Origin: Streptosporangium pseudovulgare
GTDB taxonomy: Bacteria > Actinomycetota > Actinomycetes > Streptosporangiales > Streptosporangiaceae
Direction of reading: 5' to 3'
DNA: 64,000 nucleotides
NCBI RefSeq assembly: GCF_014648055.1
Contig: NZ_BMQJ01000006.1
Span: 310,001-374,000 of the forward strand
Shown piece after piece: positions 1 through 8,129 of the stretch. Made by a program: the position numbers and the translations under genes. How positions within the stretch are numbered: the first letter of the stretch is position 1; each line of letters begins with the position of its first letter. Under the pieces are notes generated by a model. The model did not search any database. It was not told the origin of the DNA and saw only the letters and a list, made by a program, of their open reading frames with translations.

Positions 1-293
1 CGGATCTCGCCGTCGATCTCGGCCAGCTTGCGCCGGTAGACCTCCACCGACTCCGGGCACGAGGCCCCCGACTCGTGTCCGGCCCGCAGGCACGCCACGA
101 ACGGCCGGGCGTCCTCCAGCGTGAAGCCGACGGTGAGCAGCGACCTGATCTCGGTGACGAGCCGCAGGTCCGCCTCGCTGTACTCGCGGTAGCCGTTGGC
201 GGCGCGCCGCGCGGTGATCAGCCCCTGCTGCTCGTAGTAGCGCAGCGCCCGGGTGCTGACCCCGGCACGTCTGGCGAGCTCTCCGATCCGCAT
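1..293 (-). CDS. MerR-family transcriptional regulator (C-terminus beyond window edge)
   Basis: About 97 N-terminal residues are visible and the frame runs off the left edge. The start MRIGELARRAGVSTRALRYY is the classic MerR winged helix-turn-helix, with the RYYEQQGL recognition-helix/wing junction at about residues 18-25. The dimerisation helix begins around residue 75. ATG at 293 has a GGAGG Shine-Dalgarno five bases upstream. A single Cys (in SCPES) is visible, so a metal or redox sensor cannot be judged. A perfect inverted repeat inside a long-spacer promoter lies just upstream, as expected for an autoregulated MerR gene. The effector is unknown. Confidence 0.88.
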   Translation of the reverse strand, partial: MRIGELARRAGVSTRALRYYEQQGLITARRAANGYREYSEADLRLVTEIRSLLTVGFTLEDARPFVACLRAGHESGASCPESVEVYRRKLAEIDGEI

Positions 294-312
294 TCGGACC
301 TCCTCATCCGTC

Positions 313-344
313 ACGGTAGGCGTTGACGCCAGCGTCAAGGTCAA
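313..344 (-). promoter_or_regulatory. Candidate MerR-type promoter/operator
   Basis: On the minus strand there is a TTGACC -35-like box (344-339) and a TACCGT -10-like box (318-313), about 20 bases apart. The spacer is filled by the inverted repeat TTGACGCCAGCGTCAA (323-338, arms TTGACG/CGTCAA). MerR regulators typically bind a dyad inside an over-long spacer. Box assignment is by eye. Confidence 0.5.
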
Positions 345-400
345 GCCGTACGGCGGGCGATCCCGTTCCCGGCCCCCGGTCCCGTCCCCGCCGGCCGGGG

Positions 401-1102
401 TCAGAAGCGCCGCCAGCGCAGCACGTTGGGGTAGTCGATCTCCAGGCCGGGGGTCTCGGCGACGGCCTGCTCGGCGACCTCGGGGGTGAACTCGATGCGC
501 AGCACCGCCTCCAGGTCGGCGCGGCGCTCGAAGGACATGCGCAGGTCCAGCGGCCGGCTGTGCCACCCCTGGCGGGTCCAGAAACGCTCGACGGCCTCGG
601 CGGAGTAGGCGGCGGGGACCGACCGGCTGAACCAGCGGCCGAACGCGCCGCGGGTGGCGTCCAGGTCGATGACGAAGGCCGCGCCGCCGCGCCGTACGAC
701 GCGGGAGAGCTCGGCGAGGCCGGGTTCGCAGCCGGGGCCGAAGAAGTAGGCCCAGCGGGCGAAGGCGACGTCCACCGACGCGTCCGGGAGCGGCAGGGCC
801 TGGGCGGTGGCCACGTGGACCTCGACGCCGGGCAGGGCCCGGCAGCGGCGCCGGGCGAGCTGGGCGAGGCCCTCGTGCGGTTCGACGCCGATCACGCGGG
901 AGGCCGTGGCCGCCAGGGACGGCAGGTGGTAGCCGGTTCCGCAGCCGATGTCGAGGACCGTCGCGCCGTCCCACGGCCGGATGGCGGCCATCGCCGCCTC
1001 GGCGCGCCCCTCCGGGTCCACGGCGCGGTTCTCCAGTTCGTAGACGTGCGGGGTGTTCCAGATGTTCGGGCTGGGGATGGCGCCCCTCAACGGCCTCGGC
1101 AT
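401..1102 (-). CDS. Class I SAM-dependent methyltransferase
   Basis: A protein of 233 residues with motif I VLDIGCGTGYHLP at about residues 49-61. Further Rossmann signatures are an acidic end of beta2 (VIGVEPHEG) and a post-motif GLAELSRVVRRGG. It fits the Methyltransf_11/UbiE-like small-molecule methyltransferases. The start at 1102 (MPRPLRG) is chosen because methyltransferase homology begins shortly after it. The ribosome-binding site is weak, and the open frame continues upstream to 1375 without family features. It is divergent from the isomerase gene at 1332. The substrate cannot be told from sequence. Confidence 0.85.
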   Translation of the reverse strand: MPRPLRGAIPSPNIWNTPHVYELENRAVDPEGRAEAAMAAIRPWDGATVLDIGCGTGYHLPSLAATASRVIGVEPHEGLAQLARRRCRALPGVEVHVATAQALPLPDASVDVAFARWAYFFGPGCEPGLAELSRVVRRGGAAFVIDLDATRGAFGRWFSRSVPAAYSAEAVERFWTRQGWHSRPLDLRMSFERRADLEAVLRIEFTPEVAEQAVAETPGLEIDYPNVLRWRRF

Positions 1103-1331
1103 GCGTTCACGGTAGCGGTGTGTTCTCCGTCGCATCCGCGAGGCCGACTCCACAGGTCGCTCGGCGCGCTTAGGCTGGCAAGGTGAGCGAGCGAAGCGGA
1201 TGGGACGCCGGGCGCGGGGAGGCAAGCCCGCGCGCGTCCCGGGTAGGCGGTCCGGAGACCCCGGCGGACGTGCGGACCGGCGGACGCCGCGACGCCCGTT
1301 CGTGCGAGCTCCGAACCGGAGGGAAAGACAG

Positions 1332-2144
1332 ATGAGCGTTGTCCGGGAATCCAGTGCGAAGATTGCTTTGTCCACCGCGTCGGTTTACCCCGAACGCACC
1401 CCGGACGCCTTCGAGCTGGCCGCGCGTCTCGGATACGACGGTGTCGAGATCATGGTGGGCGCCGACCCCGTGAGCCAGGACGTCGACGTCCTGGAGCGTC
1501 TGTCCGACCACTACCAGCTGCCGATCCTGGCCATCCACGCCCCCTGCCTGCTGGTGACCCAGCGGGTGTGGGGCAAGGACCCCTGGGCCAAGCTCCAGCG
1601 GGCGCAGCGGGCCGCCGAGCGGGTCGGGGCCCGGACGGTCGTGGTGCATCCGCCGTTCCGCTGGCAGCGCGACTACGCGCGCGAGTTCGAGACCGGCCTG
1701 GCCCGGATGCGCGAGGAGACCGACATCGTCTTCGCGGTGGAGAACATGTTCCCGCTGCGGGCCAGGGGCAACGAGGTGGTGCCCTACTCGCCGGGCTGGA
1801 ACCCGGTCGACTACGACTTCCCCCAGGTGACGCTGGACCTGTCGCACACGGCGGTGTCGGGCGTCGACGCCATGGAGATGTTCGGCAAGCTCGGCGATCG
1901 GGTCGCCCACCTGCATCTCGCCGACGGCCTCGGGACGGCGAACAAGGACGAGCACCTGGTCCCCGGCCGGGGGAACCAGCCGTGCGCGGCGATCCTGGAG
2001 CGCCTGGCGGGCGGCGGCTTCGGCGGCCTGGTGGTGCTGGAGATCAACACGCGTAAGGCGGCCAGCCGTACCGAGCGGATCGACGACCTCACCGAGGCGC
2101 TGGCCTTCGCCCGCCGCCACCTCACCGCGCCCTCGAAGGCCTGA
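1332..2144 (+). CDS. Sugar phosphate isomerase/epimerase-like TIM-barrel protein
   Basis: A protein of 270 residues of the AP-endonuclease-2/xylose-isomerase-like TIM-barrel family. Recognisable strands include [58 protein letters not shown] and VVLEINTRK. The conserved Glu, Asp/His and His residues at strand ends are the usual divalent-metal ligands. ATG at 1332 follows GGAGGGAAAG. A TetR-type regulator starts 28 bases downstream on the same strand, so the two are probably cotranscribed. The true substrate (keto-sugar, inosose or other) is unknown. Confidence 0.85.
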   Translation: MSVVRESSAKIALSTASVYPERTPDAFELAARLGYDGVEIMVGADPVSQDVDVLERLSDHYQLPILAIHAPCLLVTQRVWGKDPWAKLQRAQRAAERVGARTVVVHPPFRWQRDYAREFETGLARMREETDIVFAVENMFPLRARGNEVVPYSPGWNPVDYDFPQVTLDLSHTAVSGVDAMEMFGKLGDRVAHLHLADGLGTANKDEHLVPGRGNQPCAAILERLAGGGFGGLVVLEINTRKAASRTERIDDLTEALAFARRHLTAPSKA

Positions 2145-2171
2145 GGGGCGCGGGGCGGAGGGCGCGGGGAC

Positions 2172-2774
2172 GTGGGAGCGGAGGACGCGTCGGCGGTCAG
2201 GCGGCGTCCGGGGCGCAGGCCGGGGTCGGCCGACACCCGGGGGCAGATCCTGACGGCCGCGCGCCAGATCTTCGCGGAGAAGGGGTTCGACCGGGCGACC
2301 GTCCGGGGGATCGCCCGGACGGCGGGGGTGGACCCGGCGCTGGTCCACCATTACTTCACGAGCAAGGCGGGGATGTTCGTCGCCGTCATGGACCTGCCGC
2401 TGAACCCCGAGGAGGTCGTCCCGGTTCTCATCGGCGGGCCGCGCGAGGAGGTCGGCGAGCGGATCGTCCGGTTCGTCCTGACGCTGACCGCGGACGCGGA
2501 GGCGCGCCAGCCGCTGCTGGCCATGATCCGCACCGCGATGACCAACGACCAGGTGGCCGCCATGGTGCGGGAGTTCCTCACCGAGGAGCTGCTGGACCGG
2601 GCCGCCCGGGGCCTCGGCGTTCCGCGGATCCGGATGGAGGCCGCCTTCTCCCAGATGTTCGGCCTGCTCGTGATGCGGCACGTGCTGCGGCTCGATCCGC
2701 TCGCCTCGGCCGGCGTCGAGGAGCTGGTCGCGCTGTTCGCGCCGACGATCCAGCGGTACCTGGACGAGGACTGA
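2172..2774 (+). CDS. TetR-family transcriptional regulator
   Basis: A protein of 200 residues. The N-terminal TetR helix-turn-helix spans about residues 22-73, with ILTAARQIFAEKGFDRATV followed by IARTAGVDPALVHHYF and the typical SKAGMF continuation. The C-terminal ligand domain carries the PEEVVPVLIGGPREEVGERI stretch of a common actinobacterial TetR subfamily. The start is GTG. It lies directly downstream of the isomerase gene. A perfect dyad at 2850-2863, upstream of the Fe-S oxidoreductase gene, is a candidate operator. The effector is unknown. Confidence 0.92.
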   Translation: MGAEDASAVRRRPGRRPGSADTRGQILTAARQIFAEKGFDRATVRGIARTAGVDPALVHHYFTSKAGMFVAVMDLPLNPEEVVPVLIGGPREEVGERIVRFVLTLTADAEARQPLLAMIRTAMTNDQVAAMVREFLTEELLDRAARGLGVPRIRMEAAFSQMFGLLVMRHVLRLDPLASAGVEELVALFAPTIQRYLDED

Positions 2775-2849
2775 CCGGCCCGCCCGGATCCGCCGTACGG
2801 CTCCCGCCGCGCCCGTAGAGCATTGTTCTGGACACGGATTGACCGTAGG

Positions 2850-2904
2850 GTGACCACGGTCACCGCGGGTCCGGGATCGACGACATGTTACCGATGGGTA
2901 GGAT
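2850..2904 (+). promoter_or_regulatory. Dyad operator candidate and promoter of the Fe-S oxidoreductase gene
   Basis: A perfect inverted repeat GTGACCACGGTCAC lies at 2850-2863. It is followed by an ATCGAC/TAGGAT pair (2876-2881 and 2899-2904) with a 17-base spacer. TAGGAT fits the actinobacterial TAnnnT -10 well; the -35 is poor. The dyad could bind the TetR protein encoded immediately upstream. Confidence 0.4.
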
Positions 2905-2979
2905 CCGTGGTAACCCGTCGTCACCGTGGATGACCGGCGGTCGTACGCTGGCAGCCAAAGCCGTCTGTGGGAGGACCCC

Positions 2980-5154
2980 GTGCTCTGGGTAGCGGTCATC
3001 GGGCTGGTCATGACAGCCGTCGCGGTCACACTCGCCGCGCGTCGCGTGCTGTTCCTTTACAACCTCGCCACCGCCGGGCCACCCGCGCCCGAACGGATCG
3101 AGTACGCCAGGAACAACGTGGGCGCGGAGATCAAGGCCCAGCTCGTCGAGGTCTTCGGGCAGAAGAAGCTGCTGAAGTGGACCCCCTCGGGCACCGCCCA
3201 CTTCTTCGTCATGTGGGCGTTCTTCATCCTGGCCACCGTCTACCTTGAGGCGTACGGTGCGCTGATCCAGGGCGGCGTCACCGGCCGGCCGGACTTCCAC
3301 ATCCCGCTCATCGGGACCTGGCCCGTACTGGGCTTCCTGCAGGACTTCATCGCGGTCGCCGCCCTGATCGGGCTGGTGGCCTTCACGGTCATCCGGATCA
3401 AGAACTCCCCCAAGAAGCTCGGCCGCAGGTCGCGATTCTCCGGCTCGCACCTCGGCGGCGCCTGGCTCGTCCTCTTCATGATCTTCAACGTGATCTGGAC
3501 GATGTTCCTCTTCCGAGGCGCCGCCTTCAACACCGGCAACCTGCCCTACGCCTCCGGGGCGTTCGCCTCCGAGGCGGCCGCCGCGCTGCTGCGACCACTG
3601 GGCACCACGGCCAACGAGGTGCTGGAGGGCGTCGGCCTGCTGCTGCACATCGGCGTCATGCTGGTGTTCCTCGTCATCGTGGTGAACTCCAAGCACCTGC
3701 ACATCTTCACCGCGCCGCTGAACGTGATGTTCTCCCGTCGTCCCGACGGCAACGGCCCCGCCCAGCCGCTGCGGATCGACGGCAAGGTCGTCGACTTCGA
3801 GGACGAGGACCTCGACGGCGACCGGCTGGGCCGCGGCAGCATCAAGGACGTCAGCTGGAAGGGCTTCCTCGACTTCTACACCTGCACCGAGTGCGGCCGC
3901 TGCCAGTCGCAGTGCCCGGCCTGGAACACCGACAAGCCGCTGTCGCCGAAGATGCTGATCCTCGACCAGCGCGACCACGCCTTCAAGATCGCGCCGTACC
4001 TCATGGCGACCGAGGAGCAGCGCGCCGACCTGCACGAGGACGTGCTCGCCCTGCTGGACAAGCCGCTGGTCGGCGAGGACGGCGTCATCCACCCGGACGT
4101 GCTGTGGTCCTGCACCAACTGCGGCGCCTGCGTAGAGCAGTGCCCGGTGGACATCGAGCACATCGACCACATCCTCGACATGCGCCGCTACCAGGCGATG
4201 GTGGAGTCCAACTTCCCCACCGAGGCCGGCGTCATGGTCCGCAACCTGGAGAACAAGGGCAACCCCTGGGGGATGTCCGAGATGAAGCGGGCCGACTGGA
4301 TCGAGGAGCTCGCCTCCCGTGAGGACGACCCCATCGAGATCCAGCTCGTCGACGAGAAGATGCCCGAGGACACCGAGTACCTCTTCTGGGTCGGCTGCGC
4401 CGGCGCCCTGGAGGACCGGGCCAAGAAGACCACCAAGGCGGTCGCGGAGCTGCTGCACGTCGCGGGCGTGAAGTTCGCCGTGCTCGGCCCGATGGAGGCG
4501 TGCTCCGGTGACCCGGCCCGCCGCCTGGGCATGGAGTACCTCTTCGACATGCTGGCCAAGCAGAACATCGAGACGCTGAACGAGGCCGGGGTCAAGAAGA
4601 TCGTCGCGACCTGCCCGCACTGCTTCAACACCCTGGCCAACGAGTACCCGCAGCTCGGCGGGACCTTCGAGGTCGTCCACCACACCCAGCTGCTGGCCAG
4701 GCTGGTGGACGAGGGCCGGCTGGTGCCGGTCACGCCGATCGACGAGAAGATCACCTACCACGACCCCTGCTTCCTCGGCCGCCACAACAAGGTCTACTCC
4801 CAGCCGCGCGACATCATGGCCAAGGTGCCGGGCGTGCGGACCCAGGAGATGCACCGGCACAAGGACCGCGGCTTCTGCTGCGGCGCCGGCGGCGCGCGGA
4901 TGTGGATGGAGGAGCGGCTCGGCAAGCGCATCAACACCGAGCGCGTGGACGAGGCTCTGACCACCGACCCCGACACCATCTCCACCGCCTGCCCGTTCTG
5001 CCTGGTCATGCTGGGCGACTCGATCAACGAGAAGAAGAACGCGGGCGAGGCCAAGGAGAGCCTGGAGGTCGTGGACGTCTCCCAGCTCCTGATCAGGTCC
5101 ATCAAGGGACAGCCCGCCGAGCCGCCGGTCGAGCCGGCCGGGACGGCGGTCTGA
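2980..5154 (+). CDS. Membrane-bound Fe-S oxidoreductase (HdrD/GlpC-like, CCG domains)
   Basis: A 724-residue protein. The N-terminal third has about five hydrophobic helices (for example VLWVAVIGLVMTAVAVTL and HFFVMWAFFILATVYLEA), resembling a NarI-like quinone-facing membrane domain. Two ferredoxin-type clusters follow: CTECGRCQSQCP near residue 302 and CTNCGACVEQCP near 377. Two CCG (Cys-rich, heterodisulfide-reductase-like) domains end in FCCGAGGARMW near 631. The layout matches mycobacterial Rv0338c-type iron-sulfur reductases, whose physiological donor is not settled. I chose GTG 2980 because GGGAGGA sits four bases upstream. The frame stays open to GTG 2926, which would add 18 residues. 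The gene stands alone and is followed by a strong terminator hairpin. Confidence 0.88.
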   Translation: MLWVAVIGLVMTAVAVTLAARRVLFLYNLATAGPPAPERIEYARNNVGAEIKAQLVEVFGQKKLLKWTPSGTAHFFVMWAFFILATVYLEAYGALIQGGVTGRPDFHIPLIGTWPVLGFLQDFIAVAALIGLVAFTVIRIKNSPKKLGRRSRFSGSHLGGAWLVLFMIFNVIWTMFLFRGAAFNTGNLPYASGAFASEAAAALLRPLGTTANEVLEGVGLLLHIGVMLVFLVIVVNSKHLHIFTAPLNVMFSRRPDGNGPAQPLRIDGKVVDFEDEDLDGDRLGRGSIKDVSWKGFLDFYTCTECGRCQSQCPAWNTDKPLSPKMLILDQRDHAFKIAPYLMATEEQRADLHEDVLALLDKPLVGEDGVIHPDVLWSCTNCGACVEQCPVDIEHIDHILDMRRYQAMVESNFPTEAGVMVRNLENKGNPWGMSEMKRADWIEELASREDDPIEIQLVDEKMPEDTEYLFWVGCAGALEDRAKKTTKAVAELLHVAGVKFAVLGPMEACSGDPARRLGMEYLFDMLAKQNIETLNEAGVKKIVATCPHCFNTLANEYPQLGGTFEVVHHTQLLARLVDEGRLVPVTPIDEKITYHDPCFLGRHNKVYSQPRDIMAKVPGVRTQEMHRHKDRGFCCGAGGARMWMEERLGKRINTERVDEALTTDPDTISTACPFCLVMLGDSINEKKNAGEAKESLEVVDVSQLLIRSIKGQPAEPPVEPAGTAV

Positions 5155-5217
5155 GGCTCGGCGCCGCGGTTCCGGAGAGGTTCACCACGTTCCGGTGAGG
5201 CTCCGGATCACGTTCCG

Positions 5218-5259
5218 GTGAGGCCCGGGACCCCGCTCAGGCGGGGATCCGGGCCTCAC
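5218..5259 (+). terminator. Strong hairpin terminator
   Basis: The arms GTGAGGCCC and GGGCCTCAC enclose an inner CCCCGC-TCAG-GCGGGG stem. There is no U-tract, as is common in high-GC actinobacteria. The motif CGTTCCGGTGAGG occurs twice just before it, near 5188 and 5211. Confidence 0.75.
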
Positions 5260-5418
5260 TCCGTGGAGTCGGTATGGCCACGGTCCGTGTTTGCCCGGTT
5301 CACTGACAACCGGTCAAGGTGGCGAGAAAAGGACATCGGGTCTGAAACTCTTTCTCCACATAACGGGTAAATCACGGTAACCTCAACGTCGCATAGCTCA
5401 TTCGACGGGAGGGGGCCG

Positions 5419-6216
5419 GTGATGCGCGTCATCGTCACCGACGCCGAAGTCACCCTGGCCGACGTCCTGTCGCTGCGCGTGGCCGCCGACGCGCCGCTCA
5501 CCGGTCACGCCGACCTGGTCCTGCGCCACCGGGTCACCGGGACCGAGCGCCGGGTGCCGCTGGGGCCCTTCGGGGCCGAGGCGCGGGACGCGACACTGGC
5601 GGTCTCCCTCGCCCCACTGTCGCTGGACCCCGGCCGCTGGGACGCCTACCTCGAACGCGGCGGGACACGCTCCCGGATCCACAGCGTCGATCCGGGTTTC
5701 TCCCTCGACCGCCTGGAGACCTACGCGCTGGGCCGCCGTACCCTGGCCTACCGCTCCTACCGCACCCGCACCGGCTTCCTGGCCCTGCGGGTGGACCGGG
5801 CCGCGCCCGCGGCCGAGGTGCGGGCGGTGTGGTTCCGGGAGGGACGCTTCGAGGTCACCGGGGTCCTGGCCTTCACCGGGCTCGACGACGACGAGTCGCG
5901 GCACGAGGCGCGTCTCGCGCTGCGCCGCAGCCGGCCCGACGCCGCGCTGACGGTCGGCGCGACGGTCCAGGGGGTGCGCTTCCACGCCGCGCTGTCCCTG
6001 TGCGACGTGCTGGCCGCCGCGCCCGAGCACCCCGGCACCTGGGAGCCCTCGCTGGAGGTGGACGACCTGGCCGAGCCGCTTCGCCTGGGATCCTGGCTGG
6101 ACGACGTGGACGGCAAGCGCCGCCGTCTGCACTACCCGGCCGCGCGGATCGACGGGGTGCCGATCCAGCCCCGCTACACGCTGGACGACGAGCTCAGGAT
6201 CGAGGTCGGCGGGTGA
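5419..6216 (+). CDS. Hypothetical protein translationally coupled to a glycosyltransferase
   Basis: A protein of 265 residues that I do not recognise. The sequence looks beta-rich, with many short strands of alternating hydrophobics and no catalytic motif, signal peptide or membrane segment that I can see. It begins with GTG directly followed by ATG (5422), preceded by GGAGGG. Either start is possible. Its stop overlaps the GTG of the downstream family-4 glycosyltransferase (GTGA overlap). This suggests a partner or substrate-recognition role for that enzyme, in the manner of beta-sandwich domains fused to wall-polymer transferases. That role is inference from position only. Confidence 0.8.
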   Translation: MMRVIVTDAEVTLADVLSLRVAADAPLTGHADLVLRHRVTGTERRVPLGPFGAEARDATLAVSLAPLSLDPGRWDAYLERGGTRSRIHSVDPGFSLDRLETYALGRRTLAYRSYRTRTGFLALRVDRAAPAAEVRAVWFREGRFEVTGVLAFTGLDDDESRHEARLALRRSRPDAALTVGATVQGVRFHAALSLCDVLAAAPEHPGTWEPSLEVDDLAEPLRLGSWLDDVDGKRRRLHYPAARIDGVPIQPRYTLDDELRIEVGG

Positions 6217-7325
6217 GGATCTGCCTGCTCGTCCCCTCCGTCTACGGCATGCGCGGTGACGCCCGATCGATCGTCAACCTCGCCGGGGAGCTCTCCCGGC
6301 GGCACGACGTGGAGATCCTCAGCGTCCGCCGTCACCGGGAGCGGCCGTTCTTCCCGGTGCCGGCGGAGGTGCGGCTGTCGTGGGTGGTCGACGACCGGCC
6401 CGGCGTGCGGCATCTGCTCCCGCCGGGGCAGGTCCGCACCGACGTCGCCCTGTGGCGGCGGCTGCGCTCCCTCAAGACCGACGTGCTGATCAGCACCAGG
6501 CCGGGCCTGAGCGTCCAGGCGGCCAGGCACGCGCCCCGCGACTCCGTACGGATCGCCCGCGAGTGGGGCCGCCCGCCGGTCGCCGCGTCGATCAGGCGGT
6601 TCTACCCCAGGATGGACGCGGTCGTCACCGCCACCGAGACCGGCCGCGCCGAGTGGGAGCGCCTGGTCGGGGGGACGGTCGGGGTCACCACGATCCCGGA
6701 CGCGCTTCCCGACGGTCCCTGGCCGCGTTCGCGGATGGACAACCGCCTCGTCGTGGCGGGCGGGCGCTGGGTGCCGGCCAAGGCGTACGACCTGCTGATC
6801 CGCGCGTTCGCCACCGTCGCCGACAAGCGCCCCGACTGGCGGCTGCGCCTGTACGGCGGGGGCCCCGAGGACCGGCGGCTGCGCGCCCTGGTCGCCGACC
6901 TGGGCCTGCACAACCACGTGTACTTCATGGGCACCACCCCCGACCTCGCCGGCGAGTTCGCCAAGGCGTCGATCGTGGCGACGACCGCCAGGGCCGAGGG
7001 GCTCGGGATGACCGTGATCGAGGCCCTGGCCAGCGGAGTGCCGGTGATCGGGTTCGACGGCCCCGGCGGGGCGGGGGAGTTCGTGACCGACGGCCGCAGC
7101 GGGGTCCTGGTCCCCCCGGGGCCGGGCGGGGAGCGGGACGGCGCCGGGTCCGCGGAGGAGAGCGAGGTCCGGGCGTACGCGTCCGCGCTGCTCGCCCTCA
7201 TCGACGACGAACGGCGGCGCCGGGAGCTCGCGGCCGGCGCGCTGGCCGCCGCCGCCCCGCACCGGGCCTCCTCGGTGGCCGAGCGCTGGGAGAAACTGAT
7301 CGCGGCCGCCGCTCGCCCCGCCTGA
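6213..7325 (+). CDS. Glycosyltransferase family 4 protein
   Basis: A GT-B fold protein of 370 residues. The N-terminal domain starts ICLLVPSVYGMRGDARSIVNL. The C-terminal GT1 domain has VVAGGRWVPAKAYDLLIRAF, the nucleotide-sugar site LYGGGPEDRRLR, and the EX7E-type motif ARAEGLGMTVIEALASGVPV near residues 264-283. It closely resembles actinobacterial family-4 glycosyltransferases acting on wall or capsular polymers. The GTG start overlaps the stop of the preceding gene by four bases, so translation is coupled. The acceptor is unknown. A short Gly/Glu-rich insert (residues about 305-316) precedes the final helices. Confidence 0.9.
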   Translation: MRICLLVPSVYGMRGDARSIVNLAGELSRRHDVEILSVRRHRERPFFPVPAEVRLSWVVDDRPGVRHLLPPGQVRTDVALWRRLRSLKTDVLISTRPGLSVQAARHAPRDSVRIAREWGRPPVAASIRRFYPRMDAVVTATETGRAEWERLVGGTVGVTTIPDALPDGPWPRSRMDNRLVVAGGRWVPAKAYDLLIRAFATVADKRPDWRLRLYGGGPEDRRLRALVADLGLHNHVYFMGTTPDLAGEFAKASIVATTARAEGLGMTVIEALASGVPVIGFDGPGGAGEFVTDGRSGVLVPPGPGGERDGAGSAEESEVRAYASALLALIDDERRRRELAAGALAAAAPHRASSVAERWEKLIAAAARPA

Positions 7326-7343
7326 CCCGGGTACCGTTGGGAC

Positions 7344-7625
7344 ATGCATGGGTACAGCGCAGACAAGCAGGCCTATCTGACCCGCCTGCGGCGGATCGAG
7401 GGGCAGATCCGGGGCCTGCAGCGGATGGTCGAGGAAGACTCGTACTGCATCGACGTCCTGACGCAGGTCTCGGCGGCCACCCGGGCGCTCCAGGCGGTGG
7501 CGCTCGGTCTGCTGGAGGACCACATCCGCCACTGCGTCGCCGACGCCATCAACAGTGGAGGCCCTGAGGCGGAGGAGAAGGTCAAGGAGGCGTCGGCGGC
7601 CATCGCCCGTCTCGTCCGGTCGTGA
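7344..7625 (+). CDS. csoR: CsoR-type copper-sensing repressor
   Basis: A 93-residue all-helical DUF156 protein. It has the metal triad Cys35 (in SYCIDVL), His60 (in EDHIRH) and Cys64 (in RHCV), the same spacing as the Cu(I) site of mycobacterial CsoR. The N-terminal YLTRLRRIEGQIRGLQRMV is the family DNA-contact helix. CsoR represses copper-export genes and is released by Cu(I). No copA or copZ is next to it here, so it probably acts in trans. Other DUF156 sensors (RcnR, FrmR) use different ligand patterns. The gene ends before a clear terminator hairpin. Confidence 0.88.
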   Translation: MHGYSADKQAYLTRLRRIEGQIRGLQRMVEEDSYCIDVLTQVSAATRALQAVALGLLEDHIRHCVADAINSGGPEAEEKVKEASAAIARLVRS

Positions 7626-7663
7626 CTAGTCACCCGGCGCCTCGGAAGGTCACCCGGACAAGG

Positions 7664-7697
7664 GCGTCCCGGACCCCTTCGAGGGAGCCCGGGACGC
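7664..7697 (+). terminator. Hairpin terminator after csoR
   Basis: GCGTCCCGG (7664-7672) pairs with CCGGGACGC (7689-7697), with an inner CCC/GGG stem closing on TTCGA. Three T residues follow. Confidence 0.75.
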
Positions 7698-7734
7698 TTT
7701 CCGGTCTTCCGGACGGTTGGTCATCCCAACGGCT

Positions 7735-7896
7735 TCAGCAGATCGCCGAAGCACTCAGCCCGAGCGCGTTGTCGAGCTCCGCCAAGGTAAGCGGCCGTTC
7801 GCTGATGGCGACGGCGGTAAGCACCTCGGCATAGAGCGCGATCTCGTCCAACGCGACACGGTCGTGGACCCTAGAGTCCAGGTCGTCGTGCCCCAC
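7735..7896 (-). CDS. Small hypothetical protein (53 aa)
   Basis: A short acidic, helical protein beginning GHDDLDSRVHDRVALDEIALY and containing ERPLTLAELDNALGL. I recognise this as the style of a small conserved actinobacterial hypothetical found next to regulators, without a known function. GTG at 7896 is preceded by GGAAGGA with seven bases spacing. An in-frame ATG much further upstream (8034) would add low-quality sequence. It has no cysteines except at the C-terminus and no membrane segment. About 230 bases of relatively AT-rich DNA upstream (7897-8129) would hold its promoter. Confidence 0.6.
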   Translation of the reverse strand: MGHDDLDSRVHDRVALDEIALYAEVLTAVAISERPLTLAELDNALGLSASAIC

Positions 7897-8129
7897 CGCG
7901 TCGTCCTTCCTTCCGCAGCCCACACCCACTTCGAGGTTACGGCGGAGGGTCCCCGCGTTCCCATGGCCCATCGGGACCATTCCTGGCGTCCCCACCACAC
8001 CCTCGGAGGGGTCATTTCCCGGCTGCGAGATCACAATTCAGCCAATCGGCGGTACCGGCCGTCTGAGAACGCTATGAGCGGAGTAAGTGAGAAATAACTC
8101 CATTTGTGGTTTAACTGAATGGATCTTTG

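Noticed and set aside
1170-3029. Long minus-strand frame (619 codons) opposite the isomerase, TetR and Fe-S genes
   Set aside because: Opposite-strand shadow. The plus-strand frames carry clear family motifs and ribosome-binding sites.
5186-5224. CGTTCCGGTGAGG direct repeat as a regulatory array
   Set aside because: Two copies only, immediately before a terminator hairpin that shares the GGTGAGG sequence. Probably a by-product of the terminator duplication.
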